A stretch of DNA of 64,000 nt from Streptomyces sp. SCSIO 30461 (GCF_037023745.1 NZ_CP146101.1:7983499-8047498); one strand, 5' to 3'; shown: positions 8,342 through 19,999, counted from the stretch's first letter. Translations and numbers: made by a program. The notes: generated by a model from the sequence alone, not told the origin.

Positions 8342-9042
8342 TCACCGAACGATTCGACGAGACCGGCAAGCAATTGTTTTCCCTTTTCCGCAGATGCCAT
8401 TGAAGGCCGTCCCACGACACCCGATTCCGTATAGGCATTCATGCCGAGAGTGAGCAGATGCCGCCGGTCGTCGGCAACGAAATCGGATGTCTCATAACCG
8501 GGCCGGACAAGTTCGGGATGATCGTGCAGCAGGATCGAGGTCTCGACTTCACCCGCATGCATATCGCTGTGCGACGATGTGCGCACCCCCGCACGCTCCC
8601 GCGCCGCACTCCAGTCGGCGGAGCCGGGGAACAACGCCATACGCGTACCCGTGCCGGCCGACTCCTGAACGACGTTGCGCAACACATAGTTTCCGCCGTG
8701 CCCATTGACCAGCACGAGGTCCCTGATACCGGAGCGGCGGAGCGATTCGGCGATGTCCCGTACGACCGCGTAGAGCGTGGCAGCGGAGATGCTGACGGTC
8801 CCCGGCCAGTCCGCATGCTCGTGTGAGCAAGAGATCGTCACAGGTGGGAGGCAGTGGACAGGGTAGGCGGCGGCGATCTCCGCGGCGATGGCGCAGGCCA
8901 CCACCGTGTCCGTCATCAGCGGCAGGAACGGCCCGTGTTGTTCAAAACTGCCGATGGGCAGAAGGGCCACGGTGGCCCGTCCATCCCTTACGTCGTCCGT
9001 TGTCGTGTCCAGCGGGCCACTCATCTTTCCCGACCCTTTCAC
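8290..9042 (-). CDS. Creatininase-family amidohydrolase (ArfB-like, putative formamide hydrolase)
   Basis: 250-aa metal-dependent amidohydrolase. Family motifs are clear: [16 protein letters not shown] (E34, H36 and D45 as metal ligands), SHEHAD at 73-78, NGHGGN at 113-118 and HAGEVETS at 162-169. In archaea the family member ArfB removes the formyl group from the GTP-derived formamidopyrimidine. Sitting divergently from a cyclohydrolase predicted to stop at that formylated product, this protein is the natural candidate for the same step. Start: GTG at 9042 after AGAGGAAGA; an in-frame ATG at 9024 is possible. True creatinine hydrolysis is unlikely in this context. Confidence 0.87.
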   Translation of the reverse strand: MKGSGKMSGPLDTTTDDVRDGRATVALLPIGSFEQHGPFLPLMTDTVVACAIAAEIAAAYPVHCLPPVTISCSHEHADWPGTVSISAATLYAVVRDIAESLRRSGIRDLVLVNGHGGNYVLRNVVQESAGTGTRMALFPGSADWSAARERAGVRTSSHSDMHAGEVETSILLHDHPELVRPGYETSDFVADDRRHLLTLGMNAYTESGVVGRPSMASAEKGKQLLAGLVESFGDYFSLLTEPVDTLGETR

Positions 9043-9123
9043 TCTTCCTCTTCATACCGGCCGTTTCAGCGATCAGTTGAAAACTTCTCGCCGATTCCTG
9101 GCCCATCGCTTGAGGTTACCCGA

Positions 9124-9129
9124 TATGAT
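9124..9129 (+). promoter_or_regulatory. -10 element of a probable leaderless promoter
   Basis: TATGAT lies 6 bases upstream of the ATG at 9136, so transcription would begin at or next to the start codon. No Shine-Dalgarno sequence is visible before that ATG. The site lies in the 93-bp divergent gap shared with the creatininase-like gene; no convincing -35 box is seen at normal spacing. Confidence 0.5.
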
Positions 9130-9135
9130 CTGGCC

Positions 9136-9813
9136 ATGATAGATACCGATGGCTCACACGTCGGCTCGAAGGTGGACACGGTACGTGCATCCTGCGTCGA
9201 ACGCAGGGCAAATGTCCGACTGTCGACCGTACACGGCGATTTCCTCGCCGTCGGCTACCTGGACCGCATTCGCGGCGACGAACAAATCGCTTTGGTTTAC
9301 GGCGACATCGAGGGTGAGGGCGCCCTCACCCGTGTGCATTCGGAGTGCCTGACCGGAGACGCCTTCGGCTCCAAGCACTGCGAGTGCGGCGACCAACTGG
9401 ACGCCGCGCTGCGCGCGATCGTGCGCGAGGGACGCGGGGTGCTTCTGTACCTCACGGGTCACGAGGGCCGCGGGATCGGTCTGCTGGCCAAGCTCCAGGC
9501 GATGCAGCTCCAGGCCGAGGGCCTGGACACCGTCGAGGCGAATCTCGCGCTCGGACTCCCGGCCGACGCACGGGACTTCCAGGTCGCGGCGGACATGCTG
9601 CACGACCTCGGGGTGCGATCCGTGCGCCTGATGTCCAACAACCCGAGAAAGCGCGAGGACCTCCTCAAGCACGGCATCGAGATCGCCGAGCAGGTACCGC
9701 TGCTGACGGCACCGCGCGAGGAGAACATCGCCTACCTGCGGACCAAGCGGGAGCGGATGGGGCATCTGCTGCCCCACCTGGACCGCCTGGACCAGGCCTC
9801 GGGCCAGGGCTGA
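9136..9813 (+). CDS. GTP cyclohydrolase II-like protein, FAPy-forming type
   Basis: 225-aa GTP cyclohydrolase II fold. Zinc ligands are C71, C82 and C84 ([18 protein letters not shown]), with [10 protein letters not shown] and TVEANLALG also conserved. The Tyr that E. coli RibA uses (Tyr105, IRAYALQ) is Met123 here (LQAMQLQ). As I recall, S. coelicolor SCO6655 has the same Tyr-to-Met change, opens the GTP imidazole ring and releases pyrophosphate but keeps the formyl group, yielding formamidopyrimidine (FAPy). I infer the same product here. There is no DHBP synthase domain, so this is not the housekeeping RibBA. Probably leaderless. It is paired with ArfB-like and ArfC-like genes on the other strand. 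Confidence 0.9.
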   Translation: MIDTDGSHVGSKVDTVRASCVERRANVRLSTVHGDFLAVGYLDRIRGDEQIALVYGDIEGEGALTRVHSECLTGDAFGSKHCECGDQLDAALRAIVREGRGVLLYLTGHEGRGIGLLAKLQAMQLQAEGLDTVEANLALGLPADARDFQVAADMLHDLGVRSVRLMSNNPRKREDLLKHGIEIAEQVPLLTAPREENIAYLRTKRERMGHLLPHLDRLDQASGQG

Positions 9814-10300
9814 AACGACTCGGCTGATCGGGCTGGGCTGAAACGACCGGGCCGAGGCCGCCGAGCCGGGACAGCCGAGCGGGAACAGGCTGAGCCGAGA
9901 GGGCTGAAGAGCCACCATGGTCCGGCCGGACCATGGTCGACGCCACCGGTCCACGGCCGGACCCGGCGCTCCCGGCCGCCTGCCCCTTACCGCCGGCTCC
10001 GCTGCCTGACTGGGTACGCGGACACACGGCGGGGCAGGGGAGGGCGCGGCGTGGCCCTGGGCCGTCATGGCCCCTGGGGGGCCATGGCACGCGGTGGCGT
10101 AATCGCCTGGGGCCGGAAGCCCTGGCTCGCGCCGCGCTTCCCGACCCTGTTCACGGCGCCCTGAGGGCACGGTCCGGCCAACGAGTCCGCGCACGCGGTA
10201 GGGCCTGTCGCCGCGGATCAGGCCGACAGCGGTGAGATCCCCCGTACAGCGATGATGGACGCAGTCCCGCACCACAGAACGCCCAGGGGAGACCGCTGAC
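9814..10300. other. 487-bp intergenic region without a gene
   Basis: No open frame here has gene-like composition or a ribosome site. It begins with two imperfect copies of a GGGCTGAAACGAC-type segment after the cyclohydrolase stop, then a 24-bp perfect palindrome (separate entry). GC-rich filler follows, and GGGGAGA before the hydroxyacid dehydrogenase start. Confidence 0.6.
9914..9937. repeat. 24-bp perfect palindrome
   Basis: A loop-free perfect palindrome with half-site ACCATGGTCCGG, centred between 9925 and 9926. It could be a dyad operator or part of the terminator of the cyclohydrolase gene about 100 bp upstream. Without a loop it would fold as a hairpin only after opening central pairs. 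Confidence 0.7.
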
Positions 10301-11260
10301 ATGAAGCTGCGCTGCGCAGTGCTCGATGACTTCCAGTCCGTCGCGACCACGATCACCGACTGGTCTTCCGTCACCGACGAGGTGGAAGTCGTCTGCTTCG
10401 GCGAGCACTTCGCCTCGGAGGACGAACTCGTCACCGCGCTGCGTGACTTCGACATCGTCGTGACCCTGCGCGAGCGGGTCTTCTTCCCGGCCGCCCTGAT
10501 CGGCCGACTCCCTCAGCTGAAGCTGCTGATCGCCTCCGGTATGCGCAACTCCGCCATCGACTTCGCGGCCGCGGAGCGGCACGGTGTCACCGTCTGCGGC
10601 ACCGCCAGCTCATCGACCCCGCCGGTGGAACTCACCTGGGCACTGCTCCTTGGCCTCGCGCGGGGCATCGTGGACGAGGCGACCGCCCTGCGCGATGGCG
10701 GGCCCTGGCAGTCCACACTCGGGGCGGACCTGCACGGGCGGCGGCTCGGGCTGCTGGGACTGGGCAAGATCGGGAGCCGGGTGGCACGGGTCGGGCTCGC
10801 CTTCGGGATGGAGGTCATGGCATGGAGCCGGAACCTCACCGGGGAACGCGCCGACGAGGTCGGCGTCACCCTTGCCGCGTCCAAGGAACAGCTCCTGGAG
10901 AGCAGCGACTTCGTCTCCGTGCACCTGGCTCTCAGCGACCGCACCCGGGGTCTGGTGGGTGCGTCGGAACTGTCGCTGATGCGGCCCGGAAGCTATCTGG
11001 TCAACACCTCGCGGGCCGCGATCGTGGACCAGGACGCACTGATCGCCGCCCTGCGGGCGGGTGCCATCGCCGGCGCGGGCGTCGATGTCTTCGACATCGA
11101 GCCGCTCCCGGCCGACCACCCGATGCGCAGCACACCGCGTCTGCTGGCCACCCCGCACCTCGGCTATGTCTCACGGGCCAACTACGAGACGTACTACGGG
11201 CAGGCCGTCGAGGACATCCGGGCGTATCTGGACGGGGCACCGGTCCGCCGGCTCGGATAG
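10301..11260 (+). CDS. D-2-hydroxyacid dehydrogenase family protein
   Basis: 319-aa NAD(P)-dependent D-isomer-specific 2-hydroxyacid dehydrogenase. The Rossmann motif GLLGLGKIGSRVARVG lies at mid-protein. The catalytic Arg is in VNTSRAAIVD, the Glu in DVFDIEPLP and the His in ATPHLGYVS, all in the right order. ATG preceded by GGGGAGA at good spacing. Members include phosphoglycerate and formate dehydrogenase relatives; the TPHLGYVSR ending matches a broad group of uncharacterised actinobacterial enzymes, so I do not name a substrate. It stands alone and converges on the hypothetical gene at 11265. Confidence 0.9.
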   Translation: MKLRCAVLDDFQSVATTITDWSSVTDEVEVVCFGEHFASEDELVTALRDFDIVVTLRERVFFPAALIGRLPQLKLLIASGMRNSAIDFAAAERHGVTVCGTASSSTPPVELTWALLLGLARGIVDEATALRDGGPWQSTLGADLHGRRLGLLGLGKIGSRVARVGLAFGMEVMAWSRNLTGERADEVGVTLAASKEQLLESSDFVSVHLALSDRTRGLVGASELSLMRPGSYLVNTSRAAIVDQDALIAALRAGAIAGAGVDVFDIEPLPADHPMRSTPRLLATPHLGYVSRANYETYYGQAVEDIRAYLDGAPVRRLG

Positions 11261-11264
11261 CCGA

Positions 11265-11918
11265 TCAGCGGGGGAGGTACATGTACGTGTTCTGGAGCTC
11301 GTCCTGGACCACATGCGCCTCGCCGTCCACCGTCCGCACGTGCAGATCATCCTGGGGTGTCCGCACCTCGAACGACCAGCCGTCCGGCAGGCTCAGCCGA
11401 CCGCCGAGCTCGGGGAGTGAGTCCAGCGTCAGGCTGTCGTCCACGATGTGCGCGTAGGCCTGGAGGACGTAGGCGCGGCCATCGCTGTCGTGCAGCATGT
11501 GGATCGGCTTGCCCCGGGCCAGGATGTACTCCGTGTCCCGCTTGACCGTGATGTCGACGTAGGGCTTCCTCGGGGTGGCCCCGGTCGGGTCGGTCTCCGG
11601 GGGGATGTTCACCTCGGCCACCAGCCGCGCCTCGACACCGTCGAAGGTGCTCACCCCGCCGACCGCGAAGGCCGTGAGCTCGTCGATCGCCCAGTAGCGC
11701 GGACCGTTGAGCAGCACCATGGGCACCTTGAACTCCGCCGCCAGCGAGCCGGGGTCGAGCCCGTTCCACCAGCTCTCCGGGCAGTCGTTGAGCCCGAGCG
11801 TGTTGTACACGGCCGCCTTGAGCCCGTCGGGCCCGTCGGGCGAGATCAGCAGGATCTCGCCGTAGCGCGTCCCCCTCAGGCCACTGATGTGGCGGGGTGC
11901 CTCAGCGGTACGGGTCAT
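11265..11918 (-). CDS. Conserved hypothetical protein
   Basis: 217-aa soluble protein beginning MTRTAEAPRHISGLRGTR. The ATG at 11918 has GGGAGG 6-7 bases upstream; longer frames to 12284 have no such site. It has balanced composition, no signal peptide or membrane segment, and several Trp/Tyr-rich strands (ESWWNGLDP, GPRYWAID). I do not recognise a family with confidence. Convergent with the hydroxyacid dehydrogenase with only 4 bp between them. Confidence 0.8.
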   Translation of the reverse strand: MTRTAEAPRHISGLRGTRYGEILLISPDGPDGLKAAVYNTLGLNDCPESWWNGLDPGSLAAEFKVPMVLLNGPRYWAIDELTAFAVGGVSTFDGVEARLVAEVNIPPETDPTGATPRKPYVDITVKRDTEYILARGKPIHMLHDSDGRAYVLQAYAHIVDDSLTLDSLPELGGRLSLPDGWSFEVRTPQDDLHVRTVDGEAHVVQDELQNTYMYLPR

Positions 11919-12287
11919 GGCGCGCCTCCCTCTCGGCTCCCCTGGATATTCAGCATCCATCAGGACGAAAGGGGCCGCCACCCAGGCACCGCGGTGACCC
12001 GCCGCAGGGCCTGGGTGGTGTGCGCGCACGCGACCGGCTCCGTCCCCGTGGTCTCCGTGGCCGGGGTCGGACAGGACTCGGCCGAGCCCGGCAGTCCCAC
12101 CGCTCGATGCCCGTTCTGACGGCGTGCGTTCGCCTCCGGAGGAGTTGTCGGGGCAGGCCCGCGGGCAACCGCTTTCACGAAAGGGCAACCGCCCTTTCGT
12201 GAAGGGCGGGTGGACCGGGGGCACAGGTCCGGGGCACGGGTCCGGGATCACAGGTCCGGGGCCACCGGCCCGAACGAGGACCAAGCC
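11919..12287. other. Intergenic region with hairpin and imperfect repeats
   Basis: Non-coding. It holds the promoter region of the hypothetical gene to its left, the hairpin at 12174-12203, and imperfect copies of CAGGTCCGGGGCAC/CGGGTCCGGGATCA at about 12217-12263 next to the phytase stop. Confidence 0.55.
12174..12203 (-). terminator. Terminator after phytase gene
   Basis: Perfect 13-bp stem (TTCACGAAAGGGC and its complement) with a 4-base loop, about 85 bp beyond the phytase stop on the minus strand. Confidence 0.65.
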
Positions 12288-13598
12288 CTACCGGAGCCGC
12301 TTCATCACCTGGCCGAGATCCACGAACTTGAAGCCGGTCGCCTCACGGTCGCCTTCCACCGGGGTGGCACGGCCGTCCTGGACCACCAGCAGCCCGCGCG
12401 GATAGCGCCTGCCCAAGGGCGCGTTGAGTACGGCTGCACCGTCGCACTCCTCGGCGCCGTCCAGGGCAGCCGATGCGGCGGTGACGCGGAAGCCGCCCTC
12501 GTACTCGTTGTGGTCGCCCAACTCCCGGTCGTACAGGGCGAAGGTGTTGTCGCCCTGGCTGGACGCAAGCAGGTATCCGTCGCCGTCCGGCTCGGTCAGC
12601 AGCGTCATGCCCTCGACATCGGCCGCCAGCCGGGAGCCGCCGTAGCCGGGGTCGGCGCCGGGGACGCACTCCTCGGTCTGCTCGTCGTACGTGCCGGGGA
12701 CACCGTACTCACGGACCTTGTCGATGAGCTTCGGGGTGCCCTTCAGGTCCGCCCGGACCCGCCAGATACCCACGTCCTCCTGGCCCGCGTAGAGCATCCC
12801 GCTGGCAGGGTCCACCACCATGCCCTCGACCTGGGGCAGTTCGCCCGGCTCGGCGCACGGGGTCCAGGAAGTCCCGTTCGGAAGGCGGAAGGCGGAAGGC
12901 AGTGTCAGGCTGCGGATCATGCGGTAGGTGACCGTACCCGCGGCGGTGGGACCTATTTCGAGCAGGGCGACGCCGGTGTGGTTGCGCCGGCTCACCAGGG
13001 CGTAGGACCGGCCGCTCGTCCGGTCGGTCCAGGTGGCGAGCCCGTATGCGGTCCGCTGGTCGTTGATCTCGTCCCGGTCCTTGGAGAAGACCGGGGGCGC
13101 CGCGGGGTCGGTGACGTCGGTCAGTGGGCCAGAGCGGTGTCCGGAGCGGCGACTGTCACCGCTGATGCGGTAGAAGCGCAGCCGGTCGTGGCCGCGGTCC
13201 GTGGTCACGGCGAGATCCGCCCGGCTGCCGTCCGTCAGGCGCAGCCCCTGCACCAGGTCAACGTTGTTGAACCGGCCAGGGGCGTCGTCCGGGCGCTCCG
13301 CGGCAGGCGCCGCGATCGACTGGATCTGCCGTGCATCCAGGTCGTAGACCCGAAGCCCGCCCTCCTTGGCCGTGGCGATCACCAGACTGCGGTCCGGGTC
13401 GGCGGCGTTGCGCCAGATCGCCGGGTCGTCCGCGTCGGCGTTGCCGCCCGCCTCGTCGTCGTACAGCGTGGGCGTCTCGGCGCGCGGGGTGACGGCGGGC
13501 AGCGCCGACGGGGAGGGGGCTGCTGCGGAGGGGGCTGCTGCGGCGAGCGCCGCGAGGACCGTACCCAGAGCGGCCGCGGTGGTCGTCCTCAAGCTCAC
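12288..13598 (-). CDS. Secreted beta-propeller phytase
   Basis: 436-aa extracellular phytase that releases phosphate from phytate with calcium. GTG at 13598 preceded by GAGGAG; a Sec signal peptide (TTTAAALGTVLAALAAAAPSAAA) follows. The mature part shows the beta-propeller phytase signatures DADDPAIW, SLVIATAKEGGLRVYDLD and GRFNNVDLVQG, then EGMVVDPASGMLYAGQEDVGIW and DVEGMTLL, in the usual order. About the usual length for the family. It stands as a single gene, with its terminator about 85 bp downstream; no PHO box was recognised upstream. Together with the PhoX gene it gives the window two secreted phosphate-scavenging enzymes. Confidence 0.9.
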   Translation of the reverse strand: MSLRTTTAAALGTVLAALAAAAPSAAAPSPSALPAVTPRAETPTLYDDEAGGNADADDPAIWRNAADPDRSLVIATAKEGGLRVYDLDARQIQSIAAPAAERPDDAPGRFNNVDLVQGLRLTDGSRADLAVTTDRGHDRLRFYRISGDSRRSGHRSGPLTDVTDPAAPPVFSKDRDEINDQRTAYGLATWTDRTSGRSYALVSRRNHTGVALLEIGPTAAGTVTYRMIRSLTLPSAFRLPNGTSWTPCAEPGELPQVEGMVVDPASGMLYAGQEDVGIWRVRADLKGTPKLIDKVREYGVPGTYDEQTEECVPGADPGYGGSRLAADVEGMTLLTEPDGDGYLLASSQGDNTFALYDRELGDHNEYEGGFRVTAASAALDGAEECDGAAVLNAPLGRRYPRGLLVVQDGRATPVEGDREATGFKFVDLGQVMKRLR

Positions 13599-13777
13599 GT
13601 CGTACTCCTCTGTCGCAGTGACGGAACGGCTACCCGCTGAGGCTCGGAGCGGGAGGTGACATCCCGGCGACCTCCGCAAATTGCCCGCATGTGCACGTCA
13701 TGAACAGGGCCGCTCCGGGACTCTCCTGGACGGTCCCGTCGGCGAGGGCGCACTATCGATACGGAGGTGACTCCACT

Positions 13778-14335
13778 ATGAACACGTCCACCGAGGGTGC
13801 CAGGCACTCCCCTGCCCATGGTGCAGGACCGGCCCCGTTCGCTGTCGGCGCCGCCGACGCCGGACTGCTGCTCCTGCGGCTGGCCACGGGTGTGATCCTG
13901 GCCGGTTTCGGCGCCCAGAAGCTGTTCGGGGTGCTGGGCGGATCCGGCATCGACGGCACCGGAAAGTGGTTCGCCGATCTCGGCTACCGGCCCGGCTCCG
14001 TCTACGCGGGCCTGGCGGGGACGTCCGAGTTCCTGGGCGGGATCGGGCTGGCCATCGGGCTGCTCACCCCGCTCGCCGCCGCCGCCGCCGTCGGCGTGAT
14101 GATCAACGCGATCTCCGTCGCCGAGAAGCTGGACCTGTGGGCTGCCACGGGCATCGCCTTCCCGATGATCATCGCCGTGGCCGCAGTCACGGTGGCCGCC
14201 GTGGGCCCCGGCAGCCTGGCGGTCGACCGGTTCTTCCCGTGGCGTGACGGCGGCTGGGGAGCCTTCGCCTTCGCCCTGCTCGCGGGCGGGATCGGGGCGG
14301 TGCTCGTGCTCGCGCTCAAGGGCAGCCCGGTGTGA
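13778..14335 (+). CDS. DoxX family membrane protein
   Basis: 185-aa integral membrane protein with four helices. The DoxX pattern is visible: LLLLRLATGVILAGFGAQKLFG in the first helix, then a second with GTSEFLGGIGLAIGLLTPLAA. GGAGG precedes the ATG at 13778 by 10 bases. In mycobacteria DoxX takes part in oxidant and thiol-stress complexes; here no partner gene is adjacent, so the role is open. The upstream gap to the divergent phytase gene is about 180 bp. Confidence 0.87.
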   Translation: MNTSTEGARHSPAHGAGPAPFAVGAADAGLLLLRLATGVILAGFGAQKLFGVLGGSGIDGTGKWFADLGYRPGSVYAGLAGTSEFLGGIGLAIGLLTPLAAAAAVGVMINAISVAEKLDLWAATGIAFPMIIAVAAVTVAAVGPGSLAVDRFFPWRDGGWGAFAFALLAGGIGAVLVLALKGSPV

Positions 14336-14363
14336 CGGCCGGTACGACCGGCACCGCACACGA

Positions 14364-14417
14364 GACACGACCGGCACCCGAGACACGACCAGCCGTGACA
14401 CGACCGGCACCCGAGAC
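14364..14417. repeat. Pair of exact 21-bp direct repeats
   Basis: Two identical 21-bp units (starting GACACGACCGGCACC) at 14364-14384 and 14397-14417, with a third partial copy just upstream at about 14345. They lie between the convergent DoxX and GH3 genes and are non-coding. Confidence 0.75.
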
Positions 14418-14456
14418 CGCCATGACGGCGGCCGCACCAGCAGGGCCCGCATGGCA

Positions 14457-14491
14457 CAGGCCCGGGCGCCACCGAAGCGGGCTCGGGCCTG
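14457..14491 (-). terminator. Probable terminator of the GH3 gene
   Basis: CAGGCCCG at 14457 pairs with CGGGCCTG at 14484-14491, enclosing a GC-rich loop, about 20-50 bp past the GH3 stop on the minus strand. Confidence 0.5.
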
Positions 14492-14510
14492 CGCATGTAC
14501 TCCCGGGCCG

Positions 14511-17651
<3,141 letters not shown>

Positions 17652-17837
17652 AAGGCTTCCTCCGCTGACGACGGCGCCGGCTGTGGTTCACCGGCCGTGA
17701 GTCAACTGCCGCAGACCGTTGCCGTCAAGACTTCACACCAAACCTGGGCGGCAGCCAACTCTGCTGCTTTGTGAGGCAGTTGTGCGTTCACCCTCTGAAC
17801 ACGGGCAGGAGTCGGCCGACCGCGTGACAATGGAGAC

Positions 17838-18635
17838 GTGCCGTACATAGCGGTGACCGCCCTGAGCGATATCGGCCTGGTCCGCGAGCACAACGAGGAC
17901 AGCCTCGTGGCCGGACCCTGGACCTTGTGCGCGACCGTGACCGAGAACCCCCAGACCCTGCTGTTCCCTCTCGGCACCCCGCTGGTCGTCGCGGTCGCCG
18001 ACGGACTCGGCGGACAGCCGGCCGGTGAGGTGGCCAGTGCGCTGGTGGTACACAGGCTCGCCGCACTCGGCCCGGGACTCGGTGGGGAGCAGGCGGTACG
18101 TGACGCACTGGACCTGTGCAACCACTCGGTGTACGCGGCGGCGGAAGCGGACCCGAAGCTGACCGCCATGGGGACGACGATCGCGGGCGCGGTCGTGCTC
18201 CCGGATTCCGTTCTGGTCTTCAACGTGGGCGACAGCAAGGTGTACGAGGTAGGCGCGGCAGACGGGGAGCCGGGCCCGCGGGGCGAGCGAGGAGACGCCG
18301 GGGAGCGCCGGCTGCGGCAGGTGAGCGTGGACGACAGCCCATTGCCCGCACCCGGCAGGCGCACCACATCGGCGGTGACCCAGACCCTGGGCGGCTCGCT
18401 CTCCCGCAGCCCGATCATCGCGCATGTGTCCCGCTCGCCGCTCGCGGTCGGCGACCGATGGCTGATCTGCTCGGACGGGCTGACCGACCCGGTGCCGGAC
18501 GAGGAGCTCGACGACCTCCTGAGCGGGCACGACGGTGGCCGGGCCGCGTACGAGCTGTGGAAGGCCGCGATCGAATCCGGCGGCCCCGACAACATCACGT
18601 TGGCGCTGATCCGAATCGGAGCGGGAACGGGGTGA
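17838..18635 (+). CDS. PP2C-type protein serine/threonine phosphatase
   Basis: 265-aa soluble phosphatase. The metal-binding motifs of the PPM family are complete: REHNEDS (D21), VADGLGGQPAGE (D55, G56), GTTIAGAVV, VGDSKVY, CSDGLTDPV and GPDNIT. GTG start at 17838 with GGAGAC upstream. No membrane segment or sensor domain. It reverses Ser/Thr kinase phosphorylation in the cytoplasm. It is coupled by a GTGA overlap to the phosphoribosyltransferase-hydrolase fusion downstream, an unusual partner that might be its substrate or might share its regulation. Divergent from the GH3 gene. Confidence 0.9.
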   Translation: MPYIAVTALSDIGLVREHNEDSLVAGPWTLCATVTENPQTLLFPLGTPLVVAVADGLGGQPAGEVASALVVHRLAALGPGLGGEQAVRDALDLCNHSVYAAAEADPKLTAMGTTIAGAVVLPDSVLVFNVGDSKVYEVGAADGEPGPRGERGDAGERRLRQVSVDDSPLPAPGRRTTSAVTQTLGGSLSRSPIIAHVSRSPLAVGDRWLICSDGLTDPVPDEELDDLLSGHDGGRAAYELWKAAIESGGPDNITLALIRIGAGTG

Positions 18636-19969
18636 GTGGCATGCACTTCACCGGTCGCACCGACGCGGGCCGGCAGCTCGCCGAAGCGCTGCAGCACGTG
18701 CGGGCCGCCGATCCGGTCGTACTCGGGCTGCCGCGCGGCGGGGTGCCGGTGGCATACGAGGTGGCGCGGGCGCTCGGAGCGCCGCTGGATGTGATCGTGG
18801 TGCGGAAACTGGGGGTGCCGTACCACCGGGAGCTCGCGTTCGGGGCGATCGGGGAGGGCGGGGTACGGATCGTCAATGACGACATCGTGGCCCGCGGCCA
18901 TGTGTCCCGGCAGGAGATCGAGTCGGTCGAGCACGCGGAGAAGGCCGAACTGAACCGGCAGGCACGCGCGTTCAGAGCCGACCGGGAACGCGTCGGCATC
19001 GCGGGGCGGACCGTGGTCCTGGTGGACGACGGCATCGCCACCGGAGCCACGGCGGCGGCGGCCTGCGAGGTCGTACGGGCGCAGGGCGCGGCCCGGGTGG
19101 TGCTGGCCGCGCCGGTGGCACCGCCGGACGCGGTGGCCTGGCTGCAGGGGGCCGCGGACGAGGTGGTGTGCCTGTCGACGCCGCGCGCCTTCACGGCGGT
19201 CGGCGAGTGGTACGAGGACTTCTCGCAGACCCCTGACGAGGAGGTCGTCGCGCTGCTGAAACGGGCGGCGACCGCACCTACCGAGAACGCCCAGGACGCT
19301 GACAAGGCTGAGGAGGCGAAGCCCGAGACAGCGGAGAAGGCCGAGGAGACCGGCGAGGTGGAGGTGGACGCCGGAGTCGTGCGGCTGGCCGGTGAGCTCA
19401 CCCTGCCCGGCGACACGGCCGGCGTGGTGGTGTTCGCCCATGGTTCGGGGAGCAGCAGGCACAGCCCCCGCAACCGCTCAGTGGCGCGGGCACTGAACCG
19501 GGTCGGTCTCGGCACCCTGCTGTTCGACCTGCTCACCGAGCCCGAAGCGGCAGACCGCGCCAATGTCTTCGACATCGAGATCCTCGCCCGCAGGCTCACG
19601 GACGCCACCCACTGGCTGCGCACCCGCACCCCGGCGCCGATCGGCTACTTCGGGGCATCCACCGGAGCCGCGGCGGCACTGTGGGCCGCCGCGACGGCGG
19701 GCACGGACGTGGGCGCCGTGGTGTCCCGGGGTGGGCGTCCGGACCTGGCCGGTTCCCGGCTGGCGGGGGTACGGGCGCCGACGCTGCTGATCGTCGGGGG
19801 CCTGGACACCACCGTGATCGAGCTCAACCGGCAGGCCCAGAGCGAGCTGCGCTGCGAGAACCGGCTGGAGATCGTGCCCGGGGCAACGCACCTGTTCGAG
19901 GAGCCGGGCGCGCTGGACGAGGTCGCCGCTCTCGCCGAGGACTGGTTCATCCGGCAGCTGACCGAGTGA
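18632..19969 (+). CDS. Phosphoribosyltransferase / alpha-beta hydrolase fusion
   Basis: 445-aa fusion. Residues about 5-210 are a type I phosphoribosyltransferase domain with the PRPP loop VVLVDDGIATGATAAAA and VVRKLGVPYHRELAFGAIGEGG. A charged Glu/Ala linker (about 215-245) joins it to a dienelactone-hydrolase-like alpha/beta hydrolase with HGSGSSRHSPRN, the nucleophile elbow GYFGASTGAA, an Asp in GGLDTTV and His in GATHLFEE. The same fusion occurs in other actinobacteria; its reaction is unknown. GTG at 18632 overlaps the PP2C stop; the ATG at 18641 is an alternative start. Confidence 0.88.
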   Translation: MSGMHFTGRTDAGRQLAEALQHVRAADPVVLGLPRGGVPVAYEVARALGAPLDVIVVRKLGVPYHRELAFGAIGEGGVRIVNDDIVARGHVSRQEIESVEHAEKAELNRQARAFRADRERVGIAGRTVVLVDDGIATGATAAAACEVVRAQGAARVVLAAPVAPPDAVAWLQGAADEVVCLSTPRAFTAVGEWYEDFSQTPDEEVVALLKRAATAPTENAQDADKAEEAKPETAEKAEETGEVEVDAGVVRLAGELTLPGDTAGVVVFAHGSGSSRHSPRNRSVARALNRVGLGTLLFDLLTEPEAADRANVFDIEILARRLTDATHWLRTRTPAPIGYFGASTGAAAALWAAATAGTDVGAVVSRGGRPDLAGSRLAGVRAPTLLIVGGLDTTVIELNRQAQSELRCENRLEIVPGATHLFEEPGALDEVAALAEDWFIRQLTE

Positions 19970-19999
19970 CCATGCCGGGGCGGGGGGAGCTGCGGACGT

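Noticed and set aside
8290..9042. True creatinine amidohydrolase
   Set aside because: The fold motifs fit, but the genomic context points to a pyrimidine formamide hydrolase; no creatine or creatinine genes are present.
9136..9813. Housekeeping riboflavin ribA
   Set aside because: Met replaces the catalytic Tyr, no DHBP synthase or other rib gene is near, and the neighbours belong to a different pathway.
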